Positions 15,106-23,119 of a stretch of 64,000 bases of DNA are shown here, piece by piece. The notes beneath the pieces were generated by a model that saw only the letters and a program-made list of their open reading frames with translations, was not told where the DNA came from and did no database searches. Source of the DNA: Pseudanabaena sp. M085S1SP2A07QC. GTDB taxonomy: Bacteria; Cyanobacteriota; Cyanobacteriia; Pseudanabaenales; Pseudanabaenaceae. Position numbers and translations under genes: made by a program. The DNA is taken from contig JADBWK010000017.1 of NCBI GenBank assembly GCA_020404895.1, positions 16,489 to 80,488 of the forward strand. Direction: 5' to 3'. Position 1 is the first letter of the stretch. Each line of letters opens with the position of its first letter.

Positions 15106-17790
15106 TTATAACAAGCTAGCCCCATTAAAGGGCTTGGATTTTAAAGGAATATTGATTACACAGGTTGTTCCTCGTCCAACTTCGCTCCTGATGGAAATAT
15201 TCCCTTGATGTAAATCCACACATTTTTTGACGACAACTAAACCTAGCCCAGTGCCAGAGATAGTTTTTACATTTTTGCCTCGATGAAAAGGCTCAAACAA
15301 TTGTTTTTGATCTTCCATTAAAATACCAATCCCTTGATCTTGAACTTTAATTATGAGGTTGCCTGATTGGAACTGTAGAGAAAGAGAAATATTCCCACCC
15401 TGTGGAGAATATTTAATGGCGTTAGAAAGTAAATTAGAGAGCATCGATTGCAATAGCTTTTCATCCAGACAAACATGCTGAGACTTTCCTTGACAACTAA
15501 AAGTGAGGTGATGCAGATTTCCAGCATTGAGTTGCATCTCTTCGACGAAATGACGGCAATATGCCTCTAGTGCTAGGGATTTAGGGTTAAATGCGAGTTT
15601 TCCTGTCTCAGCACGATTGATTGTCAAAATATCATCCAGTAACTGCACCATATTCCTTACTGAATCTTGAATGCGGTGTAAATTACGCAATCTTTTTTCA
15701 GTGTTATCCCATTCCTGTTGAGAGTTTTCGAGAACCTGTGCAGCCGCTAGGGCTGTGCTCAATGGCGTGCGAAACTCATGGGATGCCATTGAAAAAAAGC
15801 GCGTTTTTAAGGCACTTAGTTCTTTCTCTCTTTCGAGGGCGAGCCAAATTTCGTCAAGGCGTTTGCGTTCGGTAATGTCACGAGCATTGACCATAACGCG
15901 CAAAGTTGCGGCACTATCCGCAAAGGGCTGACTAATGGCTTCCAGAATCCGCCAAGAGCCATCTTGATGACGATGCCGAAATTCGAAGGGATTGAGAATT
16001 TCGGTTTGATTGGTATTGGTGAGGCGATCGCGCAATGTCACTTGCGGAAAACTCTGAGAGATAGGCAAATCCTCTGGATGAATAAATGCATTTACATTTG
16101 CTCCTACAAGTTCAGTTACGGCATAACCTAAAACTTTTTCGACAGAAGGACTAACATAGCCAATTGTGCCATCAGGATCGAGGATCATAATAATATCTAA
16201 GGCATTTTCGATCAGCGATCGGAAACGTTCTTCGCTTTGTCGAAGTGCTTGCTCGACCTGCTTGCGCTCAGTAGTGTCACGCTGCACAGCAATCCAATGG
16301 GTGTACCAACCTTGGGCATTAGCAACGGGCACTAGGCTAAACTCATTCCAAAATTCCGATCCATCTTTACGATAATTAATGACTTCAACCGTGATAGATT
16401 GCCATCGAGAGAGGGCATTACGAACTTTCTGGAGCTGAACCTGATCTGTTTTTGTTCCCTGTAAAATCCTCGGTGTTTGCCCTAATACCTCTTCGGGCTT
16501 GTATCCCGTGATCCTTGTAAAAGCTTCATTTACATAAAGGATTCTGGGACCTGGAGCATCTATAGGTTCAGCCTCGGTAACGATAATTGCATCATTGGTA
16601 TTGACTACGACAGATTGCAATAGCCGCACTTGTTCTGCTTGTCTTTTTTGTTCAGAAATATCAGCAATTACAGCCACAAGTCCGCTGATTTCACCATTTG
16701 TATCAGGTAGTGGCGCGGCAGAAAAAATAATATTAATCTCTTTTCCATCTTTGCGATGACGACATAGCTCCACTCTTGTGTAGGTTTTACCTTGCAGAAC
16801 ACTACCTTGGATGGTCGTATAGTCATCAATTGGCTCATCGAGGCTAATCGGACTGGGGCGATCAATAACTTCAGATTCTGTCCAACCAAACATCTGCTCA
16901 GCAGCAGGGTTCCAGATCTTAACATTTCCTTCCAAATCGAGCATCAAGATAGCGCGAGGAGATGCACTAACTAAAGCTTGCAAGGTATCGTTAGTATGAC
17001 GCAAAGCAATTTCCGTCTTTTGGCGTTCCGAGATTTCTGCTCGCAGAGAAACATTAACAGTCGCTAGTTCGACTGTACGTTCTTGGACACGCTGTTCTAG
17101 TTGAGTATTGAGATATTGAAGTTGTTTATAAAGCTCTGATTGTTGAATAGCGATCGCAACTTGAGTAGCAAGTTGCTTCATTAGTTCTACTTCCCAATCT
17201 TCCCATTGGCGCGGGCGATTGCATTGATGAGCAATCAATAATCCCCAGAGATAGGGCTGAGCAGTGTCTGACTCATTCCCTTTACGATTTTCTTGAATAA
17301 TGGGAACTACTAATTTAGCTTGAACTCCAAACTGTTTGACAAAATCTGCAAGACAAGGTTCTACATCAGCCTGCTTAACGTTAGCAATGGAGCGAGCTTT
17401 TCCTAAAGAGTAAGCTTGATGATATTGTTGAGGAAAAACTTCTTCGGGAAATACTTGACCTAAAATACTGAGATAGGGTGGTAAGACTGTTTCATGAATG
17501 GCGCTACCAGTACCATCATCCCATAGTCGATAAATTAGGACTCGATCAGCTTGCAAAAAAAGTTGGACTTCTCTAACTGTGGTGGCAAGAACTTCGTCAA
17601 GATTGAGGGATTGGCGAATTTGGTGAGCAATTTGGGTAACCAGTCTTTCGCGATCGCTCTGTTGGCGCAATAGCTTTTCTGAACGACGACGACGATTTCC
17701 TTCTCTTGTAAAAAAGAAAAAGCCTAGTAACAGAATTAAAATGCTAAAGAAAACCCCGATTGCATAAAAACTGATCATACTCCCAACCAT
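15106..17790 (-). CDS. ccaS: CcaS, green/red cyanobacteriochrome histidine kinase
   Basis: 894 residues: an N-terminal membrane helix (about 5-27), a GAF domain (about 50-220), three PAS domains, HisKA with His671 in SMASHEFRTP, and HATPase with GTGLGLVVVKKC. The GAF carries Cys146 in EPCLADFVKQFGV, the position of the bilin-binding cysteine of CcaS, where Leu rather than His follows. VLIYRLWDDGTGSA and LWGLLIAHQCNRP also match CcaS. In Synechocystis CcaS binds phycocyanobilin, is switched by green and red light and phosphorylates CcaR, which activates cpcG2/cpcL. The gene order here repeats that locus. Odd: Synechocystis CcaS (about 753 residues, from memory) has two PAS domains; a third lies here just before HisKA. 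Confidence 0.92.
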   Translation of the reverse strand: MVGSMISFYAIGVFFSILILLLGFFFFTREGNRRRRSEKLLRQQSDRERLVTQIAHQIRQSLNLDEVLATTVREVQLFLQADRVLIYRLWDDGTGSAIHETVLPPYLSILGQVFPEEVFPQQYHQAYSLGKARSIANVKQADVEPCLADFVKQFGVQAKLVVPIIQENRKGNESDTAQPYLWGLLIAHQCNRPRQWEDWEVELMKQLATQVAIAIQQSELYKQLQYLNTQLEQRVQERTVELATVNVSLRAEISERQKTEIALRHTNDTLQALVSASPRAILMLDLEGNVKIWNPAAEQMFGWTESEVIDRPSPISLDEPIDDYTTIQGSVLQGKTYTRVELCRHRKDGKEINIIFSAAPLPDTNGEISGLVAVIADISEQKRQAEQVRLLQSVVVNTNDAIIVTEAEPIDAPGPRILYVNEAFTRITGYKPEEVLGQTPRILQGTKTDQVQLQKVRNALSRWQSITVEVINYRKDGSEFWNEFSLVPVANAQGWYTHWIAVQRDTTERKQVEQALRQSEERFRSLIENALDIIMILDPDGTIGYVSPSVEKVLGYAVTELVGANVNAFIHPEDLPISQSFPQVTLRDRLTNTNQTEILNPFEFRHRHQDGSWRILEAISQPFADSAATLRVMVNARDITERKRLDEIWLALEREKELSALKTRFFSMASHEFRTPLSTALAAAQVLENSQQEWDNTEKRLRNLHRIQDSVRNMVQLLDDILTINRAETGKLAFNPKSLALEAYCRHFVEEMQLNAGNLHHLTFSCQGKSQHVCLDEKLLQSMLSNLLSNAIKYSPQGGNISLSLQFQSGNLIIKVQDQGIGILMEDQKQLFEPFHRGKNVKTISGTGLGLVVVKKCVDLHQGNISIRSEVGRGTTCVINIPLKSKPFNGASLL

Positions 17791-17823
17791 CCTGAAAAGG
17801 ACGTAGTGCCAAACGCTCTAACC

Positions 17824-17872
17824 AAACAATCTTAAAAAAGCCTTGCTTTGCAAGGCTTTTTTAAGATTGTTT
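17824..17872. terminator. Perfect hairpin between cpcL and ccaS
   Basis: A 49-bp palindrome (AAACAATCTTAAAAAAGCCT and complement, short GCTTTGC centre) just after the cpcL stop on the minus strand. It probably ends the linker operon and separates it from ccaS. Confidence 0.8.
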
Positions 17873-17886
17873 ATAAATTATAAGGT

Positions 17887-18624
17887 TTACAGCCCAAGGA
17901 AAACTCCTAATATCAAGAAGCCAACAATACCAACTCCAGCATAGGTAATCCCTGCACCAATTTTGCCGATAATTGCGGGTGGGTTTTTCTGCCATTCCCA
18001 ACGTAGATAATCGAGTTTTGCAGCACCTTTATTACCTGTAAAGACTTGTTTCGACAAGCGATCGCGATAGTCTGCTCCATAACGAGCCATGTGAGCAAAA
18101 GTGACCTCGCCCTTGGTCTGCTTAGCCAAGATACGGCGACGTTGATAGGGAACAATACTATCGCCAAAGTTATCGAGATATTCTTCGCTATTGAGCAACT
18201 CATCAACAAAAGCTTGAATACCTTTCGTCGCAATTACAATTGACCATGCAATCTTTTCGCGATCGCTATAGACATTACGACCAAGAATTCGCTGGATACA
18301 AATCTCGGCAAAGCGATAGTTGTTATTACTATCAAAGGTCAGTCTTCTGAAGGAATCAGAGAGGACTAAGCCACGAATAAATCCTCTAACCGTAATTTGT
18401 CCTGCTCGCAACTGAGACTCTAGATTTACTTGGCGATGGCTTTCTAGCATCTGTTGTTCGTTACAGATTTGACGATAGGCAGCTTTGATCAATAGATCTA
18501 GCTCAGAGCCAGATAGTAAATTGTCAGTACTATAAATCCGAGGTTGCTCATCACCAGCGACTTCAAAACCAGCCACGCGCTGATTTTGAGATGCAGGCTT
18601 GTATTCTAATAATGGAAGTGACAT
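17887..18624 (-). CDS. cpcL: CpcL (CpcG2), membrane-anchored phycobilisome rod linker
   Basis: A 245-residue protein with one phycobilisome linker domain (about 30-185; [50 protein letters not shown]) and a C-terminal hydrophobic helix (about 218-245, [14 protein letters not shown]). That anchor separates CpcL from CpcG1, which binds the allophycocyanin core. CpcL organises rod-shaped phycobilisomes without a core that feed photosystem I. A clear AGGAGA precedes the ATG. It is the last gene of the linker operon, next to ccaS, as in the CcaS/CcaR regulon of Synechocystis. Confidence 0.92.
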   Translation of the reverse strand: MSLPLLEYKPASQNQRVAGFEVAGDEQPRIYSTDNLLSGSELDLLIKAAYRQICNEQQMLESHRQVNLESQLRAGQITVRGFIRGLVLSDSFRRLTFDSNNNYRFAEICIQRILGRNVYSDREKIAWSIVIATKGIQAFVDELLNSEEYLDNFGDSIVPYQRRRILAKQTKGEVTFAHMARYGADYRDRLSKQVFTGNKGAAKLDYLRWEWQKNPPAIIGKIGAGITYAGVGIVGFLILGVFLGL

Positions 18625-18657
18625 AAATATTCTCCTAAAAAAGTTTAATTAATTTTG

Positions 18658-18687
18658 TAGAACTTGACGCTTTGCGCCAAGTTCTAC
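18658..18687. repeat. Short palindrome in the linker operon
   Basis: GTAGAACTTG / CAAGTTCTAC around ACGCTTTGCGC, in the 71-bp gap between the double linker and cpcL. It could be a processing site or attenuator setting the ratio of the two messages. Confidence 0.6.
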
Positions 18688-18695
18688 TTTTTGCG

Positions 18696-20465
18696 TTAAC
18701 TATTGAAAACGCGGCTGCGCCATTTGTTCAATCGGGCATCACCGATCGCGGCATATCTCCGCGCATCGGCAATTTGAGCTTGCAGGTTCGCAATCTGTTC
18801 AATCTGATTGTCTGACTGTTGTAATAAAGAGTCAGAAGCATCTCCTTGAACCGAGACAACCGAGGGTTGCCAAGAATTTTTAAGATAAGATGCACCAATA
18901 GATGCCGATGGACGAAGATCGGCTAGTTGTTTTTGTAAACTTTCGATGATTAGATCTTGATCGAGCAGAGTTTGTCGCAATGCCTGCTCGGCGGCAAAGT
19001 TTGCTGATGTCGCCCAAGGTTGAATTTGCCCGATACCTGATGTTTTTGGCTTAAAGACCTCAGCAAGGATGGCAGCAGTATCGCTGACTTTGAGCTTACC
19101 GTAGGGCGAATTCTGAACGATCGCTCTGGTCAGTTGGGGTTTGTTATTGGTGGCGAGATTTTTATCGCTGCTGGATGCACTTCGCAATAATTGGAACATA
19201 TTGGTAAATTCCAACATTGATTGTCCATTCTGAGTGCTGAGCCCTCGGTAATAGGGAACGATCGCTTCACCAAAAGCAGTTTGATACTCATCGCTATCAA
19301 TATGTGTATCAATGTCTGTTTCAAACCCAGAATTGTCCAGAACACTGCTGTGATAGCGCATTTCATCGAAATTGTCTGGCGCACGTCCAAGCAGATGCTT
19401 AAAGTTCAACTCGATCGCCCGATAACGATAGCAGCTATCAAAGAAGCGAGAGCGATACAAGTCCGATTTTGCCAATTGGCGCACAAATTCGCGCACACTC
19501 AGTTCACCGCGCTTAAACTGAGACTCGGCAACAATTAGGCGCTCGCTCTCCATCACATGAGCATTGCCAAATACCTGACGATAAACTGCACGAATCACAA
19601 CTTCTAAGTCAGCATCCGAGGAACCAACACAGAATTCAATAGGGGCTGTTTCTTTGAATGGTCGGTATGCTTCATAAAATTGTAGCTGACGTTCTGGTTC
19701 GTTAGCCGACTTGGGCGCAACTGGTTTGAAAGATAGATCGGGAGATCCAGTTCTTAATCCAAAAACCTTGGATAAGAGTTGATTGACATCAGTAGCTGCC
19801 GCAGGACGTTGCCATTGCGAAGGTGCGCCTTTGAGCTGTGCGATCGAGCTGGGGCGATTTCGCAAAATATAACTATTCAGGCGAGAGCGGTTTTGATGTT
19901 TCGGATCTTTATCGCTGCTAGCCGATCCGCGCAAAAGCTGAAACATGTGTGTAAAACCGACCATTTTCTTACCTGTCTGGGTTTTATGCCCACGATAGTA
20001 AGGGACAGTATCTTCGCCAAAAGCATCCTGATATTCATCGCTATCGATGTAATCATTAATTTCCATCTCGAACCCGCCGTGATCGAGTAACTGTGCATGA
20101 TCAGCCATCTCTTCCGCACTATCAGGAGCGCGACCGAGCAAATGTTTGAAGTTAAGTTCAATCGATCGCATTCTTGGACATGGCTCAAAAAACCTAACGC
20201 GGTACTGTTCTGAAAGAGCGATCTGACGAACAAATTCACGCACAGATATATCAGACTGTTTAAGCTGAGATTCGGCGACAGTCAACCGTTCGCTCTCCAT
20301 CACATGAGCATTACCAAGTACTTGACGATAGGCAGCGCGAATGACTAGATCGACATCTGCTTCAGAATGATTTTGCCAAAGTTGAATCGGTGCTGTTTCA
20401 TCGAATCGGCTAACCCCAAGGTTTGCCTCTGGATTAACCAGCGGATTGATAAAAGTACTGACCAT
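18696..20465 (-). CDS. Rod linker with two tandem phycobilisome linker domains
   Basis: 589 residues. Two homologous linker domains lie about 246 residues apart: about 25-180 and 270-430. Each has VIRA.YRQV.GNAHVMESER, IELNFKHLLGRAPD, IDSDEYQ.AFGE and VPYYRG. A Ser/Pro-rich hinge joins them. The last about 90 residues form Gln-rich coiled-coil-like helices, not the CpcD domain of ordinary rod linkers. Ordinary CpcC/CpeC linkers have one linker domain of about 250-290 residues and ApcE has several. Two fused rod-type domains could span two hexamer junctions of a rod. The domain is certain; the role in CpcL-type rods is inferred from the operon. Confidence 0.85.
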   Translation of the reverse strand: MVSTFINPLVNPEANLGVSRFDETAPIQLWQNHSEADVDLVIRAAYRQVLGNAHVMESERLTVAESQLKQSDISVREFVRQIALSEQYRVRFFEPCPRMRSIELNFKHLLGRAPDSAEEMADHAQLLDHGGFEMEINDYIDSDEYQDAFGEDTVPYYRGHKTQTGKKMVGFTHMFQLLRGSASSDKDPKHQNRSRLNSYILRNRPSSIAQLKGAPSQWQRPAAATDVNQLLSKVFGLRTGSPDLSFKPVAPKSANEPERQLQFYEAYRPFKETAPIEFCVGSSDADLEVVIRAVYRQVFGNAHVMESERLIVAESQFKRGELSVREFVRQLAKSDLYRSRFFDSCYRYRAIELNFKHLLGRAPDNFDEMRYHSSVLDNSGFETDIDTHIDSDEYQTAFGEAIVPYYRGLSTQNGQSMLEFTNMFQLLRSASSSDKNLATNNKPQLTRAIVQNSPYGKLKVSDTAAILAEVFKPKTSGIGQIQPWATSANFAAEQALRQTLLDQDLIIESLQKQLADLRPSASIGASYLKNSWQPSVVSVQGDASDSLLQQSDNQIEQIANLQAQIADARRYAAIGDARLNKWRSRVFNS

Positions 20466-20510
20466 ATTAAATATCTCTGTACTAAATTAACTTGCGTTTA
20501 TTTTGAGGAT

Positions 20511-20550
20511 TGTAATTAAAAGAATGTAATTAAAAGAATGTAATTAAAAG
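20511..20550. repeat. 14-bp tandem repeat, about three copies
   Basis: TGTAATTAAAAGAA repeated at 20511-20524 and 20525-20538, with a partial third copy, in the gap upstream of the double-linker gene. AT-rich slippage-prone tract. Confidence 0.75.
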
Positions 20551-20553
20551 TAA

Positions 20554-20913
20554 TTAAGCTTGATCGTCAAATCTTGTTTTAAAACTGCCGTATTTAATCC
20601 AATATCGTTTTAAATCATGGTGGGGAGTATGCAAACTTGCCTTGGCTCGGTGTAAAACTACTTGCCGATGATCGCCAATCCAAACCTTACCGATCGCATC
20701 TATAGATATAACAGATCCGCCTAAAGCCCGAATCGATGTAGTGAATCTCTCAAGAGCCCCGTAATCAACTGTTTCAAAAACAAAAAAGTTTCCTGAACAA
20801 ATGACATGACGACTGCGAATCCAAGATTGCACTTTCTTTTCAGCGATGGGTGGTAGCATTCCAACGGGGGGAGTAGCGATCGCAAGACTCTGATCGTTCA
20901 GGATCTGCAACAT
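20554..20913 (-). CDS. Small CpcD-like protein in the linker operon
   Basis: 119 residues, no signal peptide and no membrane helix. The middle (about 40-75), with FFVFETVDYGALERF and IRALGGSVISI, resembles the CpcD fold found at rod ends and at the C-terminus of rod linkers (compare KIVSI in the neighbouring linker). The tail is basic (LHRAKASLHTPHHDLKRYW). The similarity is weak and could be wrong. The position between two rod linkers supports a rod-capping or assembly role. Start is ATG 20913; Met19 is an alternative. Confidence 0.55.
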   Translation of the reverse strand: MLQILNDQSLAIATPPVGMLPPIAEKKVQSWIRSRHVICSGNFFVFETVDYGALERFTTSIRALGGSVISIDAIGKVWIGDHRQVVLHRAKASLHTPHHDLKRYWIKYGSFKTRFDDQA

Positions 20914-20940
20914 TTGAATTTGATTCTAAATAAATGAAGA

Positions 20941-21050
20941 ACCTGTCTTAGCTACTGTGATTCAAGCGAAATCAAATAACTGATTTGTGATTAAAAGTAT
21001 TGCTTCGCAATACTTTTAATCACAAATCATGGATCGTAGATAAGACAGGG
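20941..21050. repeat. Palindromic element in the linker operon
   Basis: Perfect 49-bp palindrome at 20981-21029 (TGATTTGTGATTAAAAGTAT, centre TGCTTCGCA) inside looser outer arms (CCTGTCTTAGCTAC / GTAGATAAGACAGG). It separates the first linker gene from the CpcD-like gene and may act as an attenuator. Confidence 0.7.
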
Positions 21051-21072
21051 AGATTGGAGAAAACATGCGGCG

Positions 21073-21837
21073 TTAAACGACCTCAGTGATGCTGACAATT
21101 TTGCCAGAAGTACGATTAATCCGTTGGATCTGGGAAGTCATATTGTCCCCTGCAACCAAATAGGTGCTGGTGCTGACACGACGGCGAGTGTCGAACTTAG
21201 AACCCTGAACCACAATTTTGAATTTCTTTTTGTTGGCTTCGCCCGAACCACCGAGATCGATGCTGGCTGGTGCAATTTTGTTGCTGCTGTTGGTGGCAAC
21301 TTCAAAAACCAACTGTGAAGACTTGACCGCACTGCTAATTTGCGAATCACCGCGATTAAGCGCATACATGCGGTTAAATGTCACTTGGCTTTGTCCTGCT
21401 TGGGTATTGCTGCGACTGAAAGGAACCACATTTTCACCAAAAGCCGTTTGGTATTCGTCACTATCAATGTACGAATCAATTTCGGCCTCGTAGCCCTCGG
21501 TTACGCAACGCACAATATGCTCAGAAATCTCGGCTTGAGACTGAGGAGGACGACCGAGGAAATGCATGAAGTTCAATTCCACAAAGCGGTAAGGAGCGCA
21601 TGAGGTAAAGTAGCGATCTCGATAAAATTCAGATTTACCAATTGCGCGGACAAATTCACGTATCGATAGACTGCGATCGCCTAACTGCGACTCAGCTTTG
21701 ACAAAGCGCTCGCTTTCCATCACATGGGGATTGCCTAATACCTGCTTATAAACTGCCCGAATCACAGTCTGAACATCATCGGCGGAACTCGTTTGCCATA
21801 GCTCTACCGCACTAGCATTGATGACGATACTACCCAT
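21073..21837 (-). CDS. Phycobilisome rod linker with C-terminal CpcD domain
   Basis: 254 residues with the standard rod-linker plan: a linker domain (about 10-165; VIRAVYKQVLGNPHVMESER, ELNFMHFLGRPP, YIDSDEYQTAFGENVVP) and a C-terminal CpcD domain (about 200-254, ending GKIVSITEVV). It is the first gene of the minus-strand linker operon. GGAG lies 7 bases before its ATG. Sequence alone does not tell me whether it serves phycocyanin (CpcC-like) or phycoerythrin (CpeC-like), because both families share these motifs. The genetic link to cpcL and ccaS/ccaR suggests a light-colour-controlled rod linker. Confidence 0.88.
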   Translation of the reverse strand: MGSIVINASAVELWQTSSADDVQTVIRAVYKQVLGNPHVMESERFVKAESQLGDRSLSIREFVRAIGKSEFYRDRYFTSCAPYRFVELNFMHFLGRPPQSQAEISEHIVRCVTEGYEAEIDSYIDSDEYQTAFGENVVPFSRSNTQAGQSQVTFNRMYALNRGDSQISSAVKSSQLVFEVATNSSNKIAPASIDLGGSGEANKKKFKIVVQGSKFDTRRRVSTSTYLVAGDNMTSQIQRINRTSGKIVSITEVV

Positions 21838-22015
21838 TGAAATTCTCCAAATTTAAGTTGTTTATAAATTCATTAAAATGCACAGCACTTTGTGCTGCAT
21901 ATCCTAACTTCACAGATCGAAAATGGTTTATTTAAATCGAAGTGATGATGACAATCAAGCCTTTCTCACGATGAATCTAGATAATCCCATACCAAAAGTA
22001 AGGAAACTGGTTAGA

Positions 22016-22037
22016 GAATTGTAAAGAAAACGGAAAG
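22016..22037 (-). promoter_or_regulatory. G-box-like CcaR binding site (direct repeat)
   Basis: On the minus strand two adjacent 11-mers read CTTTCCGTTTT and CTTTACAATTC. The published CcaR G-box, as I recall it, is a repeat of CTTTNCNATTT; each half here differs from it at one base. The site lies 179 bp before the linker-operon start and 218 bp before ccaR. An AT-rich -10-like stretch (TATGGGATTATCT) lies about 30 bp towards the operon. Confidence 0.6.
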
Positions 22038-22125
22038 ATTGATCTTAGGCAATAAATCTTGATGTTCTGTTACATTTATTTGGGTGCATAAGCCTCAATC
22101 TGTGATAAGTGGCTGTCGCTATTAT

Positions 22126-22182
22126 CCAAAACCCAAGAAATAATAGCGAAGCAAAGCACCGCAATTATTTCTTGGGTTTTGG
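22126..22182. repeat. Palindromic element between the linker operon and ccaR
   Basis: Arms CCAAAACCCAAGAAATAAT / ATTATTTCTTGGGTTTTGG around GAAGCAAAGC. Preceded by GGCTGTCGCTAT, which resembles the GGCGACAGCTATA found beside other copies (23101, 54532). Confidence 0.7.
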
Positions 22183-22254
22183 AATCGGAATTTTGGTAAC
22201 AAATTTTTGTAGAATTAGAGAAGTTTGATCGCATCTCCCAAAAAATTCCATCCT

Positions 22255-22944
22255 ATGAGGATTCTTCTAGTTGAAGATGATATCCGCCTTGCCGAAACTT
22301 TGGCTGAAGCGCTAACCGATGAGCGCTATGTTGTAGATATTGCCACTGATGGTGAAACAGGTTGGCATCAAGCTCAGTCCCTAGATTACGATCTGATGCT
22401 TTTGGATTTAATGCTGCCAGAACTAGATGGTATTAGTCTCTGTCATCGGTTGCGATCGCATGGTTACAGCTTACCAATTTTGATGCTCACTGCTTGCGAC
22501 ACGATCGATCACGAAATTAACGGTTTAGATGTAGGAGCCGATGATTATATTGTCAAACCCGTTGATTTACAAAAGCTATTTGCAAGGATTCGCGCCCTAT
22601 TACGTCGTGGTAGTCAAATCGCATCGCCAATCTTAGAGTGGGGTGACTTATATCTCAATCCAAGTACTTGCGAAGTTGGCTATGGTGAAAATCCTATCCA
22701 TTTAACGCCCAAGGAATATGCTCTTTTAGAATTACTACTTCGGAATGGAAGACGAGTCTTGAGCCGTAGTGTCATGATCGAGCATGTGTGGTCGTTGGAA
22801 TCACCTCCAGAGGAGCATACTGTGAAGGTGCATATTCGAGGTTTGCGCCAAAAGATGAAAGCCGTAGGAGCTAACGAAGATTTGATCGAGACAGTTCATA
22901 GTATGGGCTATCGGCTAAATCGGAATTACAGTAAACTTCGCTAA
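22255..22944 (+). CDS. ccaR: CcaR, OmpR-type response regulator for chromatic acclimation
   Basis: 229 residues: a receiver domain with Asp51 (LLDLMLPELDG) and VKPVDL, then a winged-helix domain (about 130-225). Blocks MRILLVEDD.RLAETLAEAL, ILEWG, LELLLRNGRRVLSRS and LESPPEE.TVKVH closely follow Synechocystis CcaR as I recall it. It should be phosphorylated by CcaS under green light and bind the G-box. The gene is divergent from the linker operon, with ccaS at the operon's far end, so all parts of the switch are within 8 kb. The frame opens at TTG 22225, but homologs start at ATG 22255. Confidence 0.9.
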   Translation: MRILLVEDDIRLAETLAEALTDERYVVDIATDGETGWHQAQSLDYDLMLLDLMLPELDGISLCHRLRSHGYSLPILMLTACDTIDHEINGLDVGADDYIVKPVDLQKLFARIRALLRRGSQIASPILEWGDLYLNPSTCEVGYGENPIHLTPKEYALLELLLRNGRRVLSRSVMIEHVWSLESPPEEHTVKVHIRGLRQKMKAVGANEDLIETVHSMGYRLNRNYSKLR

Positions 22945-23000
22945 AATCTAAAAGCTTGTATCGTCTGCTTAGCAAGCGGTACAGGCTTTTAGGTCTTATG

Positions 23001-23110
23001 GTTGTAGTCACTCCTCTTAGAACAAATCAAACCCCAAGAATTGATTGGCGGCGCGAAGCGCCGCCAATCAATTCTTGGGGTTTAAACCCTAGTACACTTG
23101 GCGACAGCTA
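23001..23110. repeat. Palindromic element, second copy of the 7324 type
   Basis: The palindrome at 23029-23083 has the same core as 7328-7382 (CCAAGAATTGATTGGCGGCG and complement, centre CGAAG). The left flank TTGTAGTCA...CTCTTAG is shared; the right flank ends GGCGACAGCTATA. Confidence 0.8.
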
Positions 23111-23119
23111 TATGTTTGA

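Noticed and set aside
17887..18624. Core-type linker CpcG1
   Set aside because: The C-terminal hydrophobic helix and the place beside ccaS identify the membrane-anchored CpcL type.
20511..20550. Possible CRISPR or iteron array
   Set aside because: Only about three adjacent 14-bp units, no spacers and no replication genes; simple slippage repeat.
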